Positions 20,195-29,158 of a stretch of DNA of 64,000 nt are shown here, in pieces. The notes beneath the pieces are model-generated. The model did no database searches and was not told the origin of the DNA. It saw only the letters and a program-made list of their open reading frames with translations. Position 1 is the stretch's first letter. Every line of letters begins with the position of its first letter. Source of the DNA: Anodontia alba (lineage: Eukaryota > Mollusca > Bivalvia > Lucinida > Lucinidae); the NCBI GenBank assembly GCA_964016985.1, contig OZ024833.1, positions 65,519,985 to 65,583,984 of the forward strand. Reading direction: 5' to 3'. The translations under genes were made by a program, and so were the position numbers.

Positions 20195-20635
20195 ATATAG
20201 ATATCAAATATGGTTTTTCATGCATTAACATTCGCCAGGTCCCGAGGGAGGAGTTGAAAACCGAGGCCGGAGGCCGCGGTTTTCAACACCTCCCTAGGGA
20301 CCTGGCGAATGTTAATGCATTGAAAATCATGGTCGATCGCTATTATTGCATAAAAACTGAAAACATTTGCTAAATTTCGCGTTATTTCTTGCACTATTTT
20401 GTTTCGCCTTTTAACCAATGTCTCGCGAACGCAATTTCCACGGACTATGCTCGTTCTAGGGCCGGGCAGTACACATCTCGTAACGGCAGCAAATCTGTGG
20501 CCCCGGTACGATCATATTGAAAGTTGCGTAGCCGTGTATTAACAGCGCGTGAATTGCCTTGTTAATACACGGCTTTTCGCCGGTTAATGCACGACTGTTA
20601 ATAACGTGCGACACTGCTTTTTATGCAATAATTTT
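20195..20635. mobile_element. Pal-P foldback element with two separate hairpins
   Basis: Hairpin 1 (about 20218-20312) pairs TGCATTAACATTCGCCAGGT with its inverse. Hairpin 2 (about 20538-20615) is built on TATTAACAGCGCGTGAATTG-type sequence. They are separated by about 220 bp that are conserved in the second copy (40548-40985), including GGCCCCGGTACGATCATATT. It is GC-richer than its surroundings. It splits the CR1 linker region. The exact ends are uncertain. Confidence 0.75.
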
Positions 20636-20907
20636 GAATGAATGAAGTTATCAAATTAAAGTTCTCCTATACTGATCGAGTATCAGAGTGGCTGTTGAAG
20701 TATTTCTCCTTTTCAAATCTTAGCGCATCCTCCTTATAGTTTCATAGTCACCTTTTTAATAAAAAAATACACTCCTTCCTCCGAGGTTTCTTTAGTGGTG
20801 GAATGAAGAGGGCGGGGTGTGTACTTATTTCAGCCGAAAGACACTTGAGATCACTCCAGTATCTAAATAATATCATGTGAATCGATTTACTGATTTCAGA
20901 ACTTGAA

Positions 20908-20932
20908 TAATAATAATAATAATAATAATAAC
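20908..20932. repeat. (TAA)n microsatellite
   Basis: About eight TAA units. They cause a false tyrosine-rich reading frame on the minus strand. Confidence 0.85.
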
Positions 20933-21040
20933 CGTGCACTAAAAGTGGCTTTCACGTGGCATTTAATTGGGATACTGTTCTTTTGTGCAACTGAAATCAG
21001 TAACAGATTCATTGAATCTGTTTGTAATAGGAAGTGGAGT

Positions 21041-21227
21041 GGCTAGAGGTCCGGTACCAGATCACTAACCTTCAAGGTGAGAGGTATCGGACCTTTAGCT
21101 GGCTAGAGATACTGTTAAAATGACTTATGTAAACCTTTAAAATGACAGTTTTAAAAGCACGTAGATGAACTAAAAAATAGGAATGTATATAAGTATATAA
21201 GTTACTTAAAAGAGGGAAATTGTTCTG

Positions 21228-21258
<31 letters not shown>

Positions 21259-21642
21259 AGAAAAAAGATAAAATCAAACGCGAATCCCACGAAAAACACA
21301 AGTAAGTTAAAACTCAAGTAAGTTCCAAAACCTTTTCTCAATCTGGCTTTCTCATGCGCCGATGAAGAATGTGAATAAAAGCTCACGGGTAACCACCTCA
21401 TTAACGGAACATTGCCGAAAAGGCGCGAAAAAAAAAAAAAAAAAAAAAAAACGAGGTAGCGAAGCCTCTTGATCAGAAAAGGTGCGAAAACGACCGGGTA
21501 GCGAAACCTCTTATCAAGGGTAGCGAAAACTCTAGGCGCGAAACCTCCAGGCAGCAAAACCTCTGACAACCCTTCTAGCAAGCGAATCTAGAGGTCCGGT
21601 ACCCGGATCTCTACCCATTCCAACTAGGCTAGAGGTCCGATG
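21041..21642. repeat. Region bounded by GCTAGAGGTCCGGTACC repeats
   Basis: GGCTAGAGGTCCGGTACC is at 21041, an inverted relative (GGTATCGGACCTTTAGCTGG) at 21082, a direct copy at 21589 and a shorter one at 21628. Between them are two long A-runs (21229-21255, 21429-21450) and GCGAAACCTC-type repeats (21490-21560). This may be an old element with repeated ends. I cannot name it. Confidence 0.4.
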
Positions 21643-21676
21643 ATATATTAAGTATTTGTTATTTTCTACCATTACC

Positions 21677-22300
21677 TAGACTGGCTGCTCCAGTCGTTTC
21701 TGTAATTGTTTTTTTTTTTTTTTTTTGTTTTTTTTTTTTTTTTTGTTTTTTGTTTTTTTTTGGTCATTCTTTATCACTTCCTGTAGCTGTATTGTCTCTT
21801 TTATCCCTTTTCACTGTTTTACAGCAGAAACGACTCTTATCTTTTCCACTAAGGGGCATAACTTATCAAATCATTATACCGTATTCGACCTAATTACCGC
21901 ATATACCCCTATAAGCGCACAGTCAAGAAATTCCGTAGTCTTCAGATTACAACCAGAGTACGTTTTTCTTTACTTCTTAACAAAGGCATATGTTGTGGGT
22001 ACTCATTTGAATTGCATCGACAAGTCGATGCAATTCAAATGAGTACCCACAACATATGCCTTTGTAAAGAAAATCAGAAAAATTCGCATAGTCATCATAA
22101 ATAAGTCCTTTTCTGATCTTTTTTATAGTGTATCCTTAGTAGATAGATACATATTTGACCACAGATGAGTGTGTCCTGTAAGTTTGAAAAACCTAAGCGC
22201 ACAGTGCCGTAATTAGGTCGAATACGGTAAACTGTATTAGATTGTATACCTTTGAAAAGAAAAGAGATAATGATAGAAAAGATAGTCTGGAGACAGACTA
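21677..22300. mobile_element. Pal-S element with 9-10-bp duplication, hosting Pal-H
   Basis: Ends TAGACTGGCTGCTCCAGTC and GTCTGGAGACAGACTA. The exact flanking repeat ACCATTACC (21668-21676, 22301-22309), extended by a shared T in another phase, gives the 9-10 bp expected for Mutator-like elements. The interior has a long T-rich tract (21708-21762) and lacks the central palindrome of the copy at 7304-7504. Pal-H2 (21877-22229) is nested in it. Confidence 0.75.
21877..22229. mobile_element. Pal-H MITE nested in Pal-S, near-perfect CP1-type core
   Basis: TA at both edges; ends CCGTATTCGACCTAATTAC / GTAATTAGGTCGAATACGG. The core (about 21988-22068) is almost perfectly palindromic: CATATGTTGTGGGTACTCAT, turn GCATCGACAAGTCGATGC. 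Confidence 0.9.
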
Positions 22301-22439
22301 ACCATTACCTATCACAAATAGAGGTAAACTAGCTTTAAATCGCGAAATGGGATTTTCTTCCATCAGTAGCCGCCATCTTGAAAGGGGACATCACCTATGT
22401 ACTGTAATATAGTGTAATGGAGAACTAGACCTTACCAAC

Positions 22440-22525
22440 CCTGTAGACCAACACAGATGCCTACGCAAAAACGGTGTAGGTATAGACGAGCCGTCTCATC
22501 AGGATCTACATTGTTTGCCATTCTG
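22440..22525. repeat. CP2-type palindrome remnant
   Basis: TGTAGACCAACACAGATGCC ... CATCAGGATCTACATTG resembles a decayed CP2 core without ends. A T-rich low-complexity run follows (22527-22578). Confidence 0.4.
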
Positions 22526-22696
22526 TTTTTTTTTTTTTTTGTTTTTTTTTGTTGTTGTTTTTTTTTGTTTTGTTTTTTTCAGTTTGGACTGAAATTTCTA
22601 TTTTCAGCAATCCGTCCAAATTCAAAGATGGAAGAGACTACTTCAGGTACTCAGGGGTGAATTAAAGGGTTACGATGTTAAAGATACAATTACATA

Positions 22697-23022
22697 TACA
22701 GACAGCCCTCTCGATACAACGACGAAATTCGTTATAATGACAGTTTGCCTGTCACGAAACCGTCGCTTACGAGGTAACAGTTAGGCTCAAATTACGCAAA
22801 AAAATATAGTATTAAATACTTTAAAGAAACACGTCTTGCATATTCACTTAGGCGATTCTAACAAATATCCAAAACATACGTTCTTTGAGAAAGTAACAAT
22901 AAAACAGGACCTTTCTTACGTATCAATCTGCTCATAAAATATTCTGTACAATAGCAATTCATTTTAATGGCAATGTCTTTGGAAACAATTGCTGTCATTG
23001 TAAGGAGGATGCATTAATTGTA
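22697..23022. mobile_element. Pal-G Tigger-like MITE, decayed
   Basis: The left end TACAGACAGCCCTCTCGATA, then ACGAAATTCGTTATAATG; half of the CP1-like core (TTAGGCGATTCTAACAAAT) at about 22849; right part TGCTGTCATTGTAAGG. It matches 24300-24617 along its length. Confidence 0.7.
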
Positions 23023-23289
23023 TGATGTCAGACATAATTTCTGGGAACCAAGAAAAAATATGTTCAGTTTCTCATGTATGAAATTCATCCAAAGAGTGAC
23101 AAAGATTATAGTAATTTCATACTAACAAAGGAGTGTCTAGAAACTATCAGTGATAATCAAATAGTTCGGATTTTAAAAGTGCAACCTAATTTATCTGATA
23201 CATGTACTTTTATTTCGGATTATCAGCTCGGTTTATTGATATCCATTCATTATCAAAATTGAGACGTGGCATAGCATTTCCTACAAGAT

Positions 23290-23465
23290 TGTATGCACGT
23301 GCGCCCAACGCACTCAGATCAGCCTGCGCATCCGCGCAGTCCGATCAGTCTACGCAGGGCACTCTTTGGGGAGCCAAGGATCCAAAGCTCTTCATGCGGA
23401 CAGCGAAGAATCTAATCAGTCTGCGCGGAAGCTCGGGCTGATCTGAGTCTACACTAGGTGTACAT
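23290..23465. mobile_element. Pal-Q foldback element
   Basis: Ends TGCACGTGCGCCCAACGCAC and the inverse-like ACTAGGTGTACATGCA, with CTCAGATCAGCCTGCGCATC on the left and GGGCTGATCTGAGTCT on the right. The centre is less symmetric. Other copies: 36470-36655 and fragments near 27140, 36935 and 37580. Confidence 0.65.
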
Positions 23466-23577
23466 GCAATATTGTAAGAATTGCTGTTCGCCGGGTTCAA
23501 AGTTAAAATATTACTGCATGTTGTGTATTTCATTTTAACGATATTTTATTACACATGGCGCCGTTAAACTGAATGGA

Positions 23578-23856
23578 CATAACGAAAACACGCCTATTCA
23601 AATATATAGAAAATTTCATCTACAAAACCTGAAAAATTTTAGATAAAAAAACTCTGATATTTTTCATATTTCTGCTCAAAACATAGATTGTGGGTACTCG
23701 TTAGAACCGCCTCGGCGAGGCGGTTCTAACGAGTACCCACAATCTTTGTTTTGAGCAGAAATATGAAAAATAATGTATACCCCTGTAAACCCCAGTTTTA
23801 CTATATAAAAGTGGGGTTTAAGGGTGTCAAAATTATATAGGTATGTTTTCGTGATG
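23578..23856 (-). mobile_element. Pal-A foldback element, reverse orientation
   Basis: Ends CATAACGAAAACACGCC and the inverse of CATCACGAAAACATACC. CP1 core at about 23680-23753 with turn GCCTCGGCGAGGC. The small CCCCAC..GTGGGG hairpin is on the right side here, so the copy is reversed. Confidence 0.85.
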
Positions 23857-23872
23857 ATAAATCTAAACAATC

Positions 23873-24094
23873 TTAACACTTTCCATGCAAAGGGCATATT
23901 TCAGCCGCCTGTGGCGGCCGACAACTTGATGATATTTGTCGTATTTTTTCTAGAAAATAGGATCTGACAATTCATGCAAATCCTTTTGAGACAATTAGCA
24001 TGAAGTGTCAAATCCTATTTTCTAGGAAAAATAAGAAAAATATATCAAAATGGCGTCTGTTGAAGTTTTTTTTTCCCAGTATGCAAAGTGTTAA
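23873..24094. mobile_element. Pal-C MITE
   Basis: TTAA at 23873-23876 and 24091-24094; ends TTAACACTTTCCATGCAAAG and the inverse of TTAACACTTTGCATACTGG. CP3 core around 23952-24030, with the turn partly deleted. It lies 16 bp from the Pal-A end at 23856. Confidence 0.8.
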
Positions 24095-24299
24095 AGATTT
24101 TACTGTCATTTAACAAAGGCAGATAACTTCTGCAAACATAAAGATGATTCTCTGGTATCTGAAACCTTTCAAACCCGAGGACTGCTTTTGAAGATAAGAA
24201 TTTGCTTCTAAGAGAGTAGTAAATTCTTTCAATTAAGAATACCCCCGCCCCAATGAGAATTAAGCCATTTCGGTGTCAGAGTTATTCCCTTTCAAGGCA

Positions 24300-24617
24300 T
24301 ACAGTCAACCCTCTTTATACCGACACTCGATACAACGACAAATTCGTTATAATGTTAATTTGACTGGCACGAAACTTTCGGTCAAGAGTTATATGCAGTT
24401 ATTCTGAAATTATTGATTATTAAGTCAAATCATTAAATGCTTCAAGAGGCGATTCTAACAAATATCCAAAACATACGTTCCATGAGAAAAATAAAAATAA
24501 ATAAAGGCTTTACTCACATATCATTCTGCTTGTTAAGGATTCTTTACAATAGCAAATTGATTTTAATGGCAAAATCCTCGGGAAAAAATGCTGTCGTTGT
24601 AACGAGAGTTCACTGTA
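24300..24617. mobile_element. Pal-G Tigger-like MITE, uninterrupted copy
   Basis: TA-flanked ends CAGTCAACCCTCTTTATAC and AACGAGAGTTCACTG. Only one half of the CP1-like core remains (AGGCGATTCTAACAAATATC, about 24447). Used here as the reference for 5401-6297 and 22697-23022. Confidence 0.8.
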
Positions 24618-24955
24618 CTTATTTTTCTTAATTCTGCATATTCATCTGCGCAATTAGTTCAGGATCTACCTTATTTGCAACTCTGATACATTCAAATCCA
24701 CAGAAACTCACAAATGAAATCCCGGACATTGATAAGATTGTCTAAGCCGATAGGTCACACACATTCATCGTTCAACTCTCGAGTAGTCAGCATGGAAAAA
24801 TTTGGACCCGACCGGAACATTTGACTCACACTGGACTGGACTAGACTGGACACACTAGATAGACTTTCCGCCTTTTACAGGGGAAATAACTTTTGTGATT
24901 TCCTGTTTGCTTTCCTGTTCAACTAGCCCACTTCTGCAAAGGACGCTGGTCTAAA

Positions 24956-26872
24956 AGGAAATAATTTGCTACTCTATAGCAGTAATTAACTCCCATTGCC
25001 CCGAGTAGCCTACTCTAAAGTAGCAATTTGCTCCCATTGCCCCGAGTAGCCTACTCTATAGCAGCAATTTGCCCCCATTGTCCCGAGTAGCCTACTCTAT
25101 AGTAGCAGTTCGCTCCCATTGCCCCAAGTAGCCTACTCTGTAGTAGCAATTTTCTCCCATTGTCCCGAGTAGCCTTCTCTATAGTAGCAATTTGCTCCAC
25201 TGCCCCGAGTAGCCTACACTATAGTAGAAATTTGTTCCCATTAACCAGAGAAGCCTACTCTATAGTAGCAACTTGCTCCCATTGCCCAAAGTAGCCTACT
25301 TTATAGTAGCATTTTTCTCCCATTGTCCCGAGTAGCCTTCTCTGTTGTAGCAATTTGCTCCCATTGCCCCGAGTAGCATATTCTATAGTAGAAATTGGCT
25401 CCCATTGACCCGAGTAGCCTACTCTATAGTAGCAACTTGCTCCCATTGCCCGAAGTAGCCTACTCTATAGTAGAAACTTACCCCCACTGACCCGAGTAGC
25501 CTACTCTATAGTAGCAACTTGCTCCCATTGCCCCGAGTAGCCTATTCTATAGAAACAATTAGCTTCTGTTAACCGAGCTGCTTACTCTATAGCAGCAATT
25601 TACTCCCATTGCCCCGAGTAGCATATTCTATAGTAGCAATTTGCTCCCACTGCCCCGTATAGCCTACTCTATAGTAGCAATTTGCTCCTGTTGCCCCGAG
25701 TAGCCTACTTTATAGAAGCAATGAACTCTTATTGCCCCGAGATGCCATTTCTATAGCAGCCATTTACTCCCATTGCCCCGAGTAGCCTACTCTAAAGCAA
25801 CAATTTGCTCCCATTGCCCCGAGATGCCTAGCTGTATAGCACCAATTTGATCCCATTGCCCCGAGTGGCCTACTCTATAGCAGTAATTTGCTCCCATTCC
25901 CCCGAGTGGCCTGTCTATAGCAGCAATTTGCTCCCATTGCCCAGAGTGGCCTACTCTTTAGCAGCAATTTGCTCCCATCGCCCAGAGTAGCCTACTCTAT
26001 AGTAGCAATTTGCTCCCATTGCCCAGTGGCCTACTCTGTGGCAACAATTTGCTCCCATTGCCCAGAGTGGCCTCCTCTGTAGCAGCAGTTTGCTCCCATT
26101 GCCCCAATTAGCCTACTCTATAGCAGCAATTTGATCCCATCGCCCCGAGTAACCTACTCTATAGCAGTAATTTGCTCCCGTTGCCCCGAGTGGCCTGCTC
26201 TATAGCAGCAATTTGCTCCCATTGCCCAGAGTGGCCTACTCGATAGCAGCAGTTTGCTCCCAATGCCCCGAGTGGCCTACTCTATAGCAGCAGTTTGCTC
26301 CCATTGCCCCAAGCAGCCTACTCTGTAGCAGCAATTTGCTCCCATTGCCCCAAGTAGCCTACTCTATAGCAGCAATTTGATTCCATTGCCCTAAGTAGCC
26401 TACTATATCACCAATTTGTTCACATTGCCCAAAGAAGCCTACTCTATAACAGCAATTTGCTCCCATTGCCCCGAGTGGCATACTCTATAGCAGCAATTTT
26501 TCACTCATTGCCCGGATGACCTACTCTATAGCAGCAATTTGCTCCCATTGCCCCAAATAGCCTACTCTATAGTAGCAATTTGCTCACGGTGCCCCGAGTG
26601 GCCTACTCCATAGCAGCGATTTGCTCCCATTGCCCCAAGTAGCCTACCCTATAGCAGCAATGTGCTCCCATTGCCGCACAACAGCCTATCCTAAAGTAGC
26701 AATTTGCTCCCATTGCACCTAGTAGCCTTCCCTATATCAGCAATGTGCTCGCATTGCCCCCAGTAGTCTACAGTATAGCAGCAATTTGCTTCCATTGCCC
26801 CGAGTAGCCTACTTTATAGCAGCGATTTGCTCTCATTGCCTCAAGTAACCTATTTTTCTTATAGCAGCAATT
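24956..26872. repeat. 41-bp minisatellite, about 46 units
   Basis: The unit is 41 bp: CCCCGAGTAGCCTACTCTAT then AGYAGCAATTTGCTCCCATTG. Units before about 25,700 mostly read TAGTAGCAA; later ones mostly read TAGCAGCAA, and GAGTGGCC replaces GAGTAGCC in many of them. The period is not a multiple of three, so open frames over it are not genes. It begins and ends inside partial units. Confidence 0.95.
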
Positions 26873-27139
26873 TGCTAGATTAAAGATCAACCAGGTGCTA
26901 AGGCTTTGATATTTCTTTTGGGTCGATTGTTTACAATCGAGGGTCGATTGTTTACAGTCGCTTCAAAGTATACATACACTAAACTTTCCTTAAAGTTGTT
27001 ACACGATACCAGATCACGTTTTAATCGTGCTAGGCTGAAAAAAAGTGCCTTCGAACATGATTCAGATCATCTGAGTATCATCCGAGCATTTGCTCTCCAT
27101 TCATACATTCTGTAGTATCCGATGATTCTGTTAGCGGAC

Positions 27140-27230
27140 AGTCAGACTGCGCGCATCCATAGAGGATGATCTGGCCCTTCGCTGTCCGCATATGCCCGAA
27201 GACACGTTTTTGCATGGCGCGGCCCCATTG
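27140..27230. repeat. Pal-Q fragment
   Basis: GCGGACAGTCAGACTGCGCG and CTTCGCTGTCCGCATATG are the words of the Pal-Q family, in a shortened arrangement. Confidence 0.45.
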
Positions 27231-27402
27231 TTTTTACATTACGTCAAAAAGATTTGCATTTGCAACAATATCAGAAAAAATTGAATTTGCAACAATGTCA
27301 GAAGATTTAAATTTGCAAGAATTGAGGTTGTAGAAAATCGTTGCGTAATTGTTGTAACGACTCTTACATTGACTCGTGATGACGTCAGTACTGGTCTGTA
27401 AG

Positions 27403-27708
27403 CAGGCCCCGAGGTTATGAAACTTTTTTCATGCTCAACTCAGCTGAGCATGAAAATTTGTCCTGCTAATAAATCTCAAATTGTTAACAACTGGAAATTC
27501 TTTCTTGCTAAACATAGCTGAGCATGAAAATTTTTCTGCTAATAAATATGAAAATGCCAACTATTGTTGGCATTTTCATATTTATTAGCAGAGAAATTTT
27601 CACACACTATCGTTGGCATTTTCATATTTATTAGCAGAGAAATTTTCATGCTCAGCTGAGTTGAGCACCAAAAAAAAAATTTTATAACCTCGGGGCTAGG
27701 AGTCGAAA
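27403..27708. mobile_element. Pal-O foldback element
   Basis: Ends GGCCCCGAGGTTATGAAAC and TTTATAACCTCGGGGCT. The interior has repeated CATGCTCAGCTGAG motifs and several inverted blocks (TTGGCATTTTCATATTTATT, two copies at about 27565-27640). Second copy at 37349-37569. Confidence 0.75.
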
Positions 27709-27929
27709 ACGGCTACTTGTGTTGGAAATGTGTTTCTAGAGTTTGTTCTGTATACCCTTATAATAAAAATGAACAACAAATTCAAAATTCCTGAAAAATA
27801 CCTGCCATGTAAACTCGGTGAACAAAATGCCTTGGGTGGCCATATTGGATTTTCACTGCTGGGAGTGGAACAATGAAAAGGATGAGACAGCTGATGCTCA
27901 AGACACGAAAAGGGCACTTATGTTATTTG

Positions 27930-28030
27930 CGAAAACGCAGGCCCAGATAAATACAGAGAATGCTCAGGTCAGACTGCACGGATGCGAATGCTGATCTGGA
28001 CCTACGAAGTCCGCAAATTGTATAAGGCCC
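27930..28030. repeat. Pal-Q-like fragment
   Basis: GGCCCAGATAAATACAGAG ... GTCAGACTGCACGGATGCG ... GATCTGGACCTACGAAGTCC: a decayed arrangement of Pal-Q words. At 28076 a TTAACCCATTTATGCTGAG stretch looks like one end of a piggyBac-like element, with no partner visible before the Hel1 start. Confidence 0.4.
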
Positions 28031-28150
28031 CTTTATGTGCGTTGCGCAATACCTATCTTTCCGGGATTATGCGATTAACCCATTTATGCTGAGTGGATTC
28101 GTCTACCTTAAATTCTTTGACCGGTCCACTTGCCACAGAAGGGGTGTCTG

Positions 28151-29072
28151 TTTTTAGCTCACCTGAGCCAAAGGCTCAAGGTGATCTATTGTGATCACTC
28201 ACCGTCCGTCGTCGTCGTCGTCGTCGTCCGTCCGTCCGTCCGTCCGTCCGTCCGTCCGTCCGTCCGTTCACAATCTTTAAACAACATCTCCTCCTAAACC
28301 ACTGATTGGATTTTGACCAAATTTCACAGAAATGATCCTTGGTTGATCCTCTTTCAAAGTTGTTCAATTGGTTCCGGTCCATTGCATATCTAGGTCACAG
28401 GAGCTAAAAATAGATTTTTAACTAAAAACTTAAAAAATCTTCTCGTCAGAAACCACTGGACCGATTTCAATAAAATTTTGCAGAAATGTTCCTTTGGTGA
28501 TCCTCTACCAAGATTGTTCAAGCCATTAGGATTCGTCAAAAAACATGGCCGCCAGGGGGCGGGGCTTATTTTCCCAATATATATCTATATAAAAAACTTT
28601 AAAAATCTTCTTGTCAGAAACCACTGGACAAATTTCAATATAATTTTGCAGAAATGTTCCTTTGGTGATCCTCTACCAAGATTGTTCAAGCCATTTGGAT
28701 TCGTCAAAAAACATAGCCGCCAGGGGGCGGGGCTTATTTTCCCTATATATCTGTATAGAAAGCTTTAAAAATCTTCTTGTCAGAAACCACTAGACCGATT
28801 TCAATATAATTTTGCAGAAATGTTTCTTTGGTGATCCTCTACCAAGATTGTGCAAGACATTTGGATTCGTCAAAAAACATAGCCGCCAGGGGGCGGGGCT
28901 TATTTTCCCTATATATCTGTATAGAAAGCTTTAAAAATCTTCTTGTCAGAAACCACTAGACCGATTTCAATATAATTTTGCAGAAATGTTTCTTTGGTGA
29001 TCCTCTACCAAGATTGTGCAAGACATTTGGATTCGTCAAAAAACATGGCCGCCAGGGGGCGGGGCTTATTTT

Positions 29073-29158
<86 letters not shown>

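Larger units (their letters stand above)
17965..20850 (-). pseudogene. CR1-like LINE reverse transcriptase relic, antisense, three insertions
   Basis: Read on the minus strand: a linker after the endonuclease (FIPPLKKPRRK at about 20800), then a region close to FETLRREIKADLK (about 20025), the RT entry (FQQSLNTGEIPKEWLLVN at about 19610), LSDRQHAFRKRH (19150), the VNGE.. to GTV|LGPLLFSLYMNDI region (about 18900 and 18560), and the C-terminal RT part GCWARKWNVRVQPV (about 18420). The order and residues match the plus-strand copy at 57591-62247. It is full of frameshifts and stops and is split by Pal-P1 (about 20195-20635), Pal-A (19168-19451) and Pal-A (18583-18872). It is dead. The family is inferred from RT motifs. 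Confidence 0.85.

Noticed and set aside
21072..21581. 169-residue Phe-rich frame on the minus strand
   Set aside because: Produced by two long A-runs read as poly-Phe. Composition and lack of motifs argue against coding.
25255..25446. Repeat-protein-like frame in the 41-bp minisatellite
   Set aside because: The unit length is not a multiple of three; the frame only reflects three rotating readings of the same DNA repeat.
24956..26872. CRISPR-like array
   Set aside because: Units are contiguous with no unique spacers, and the genome is eukaryotic.
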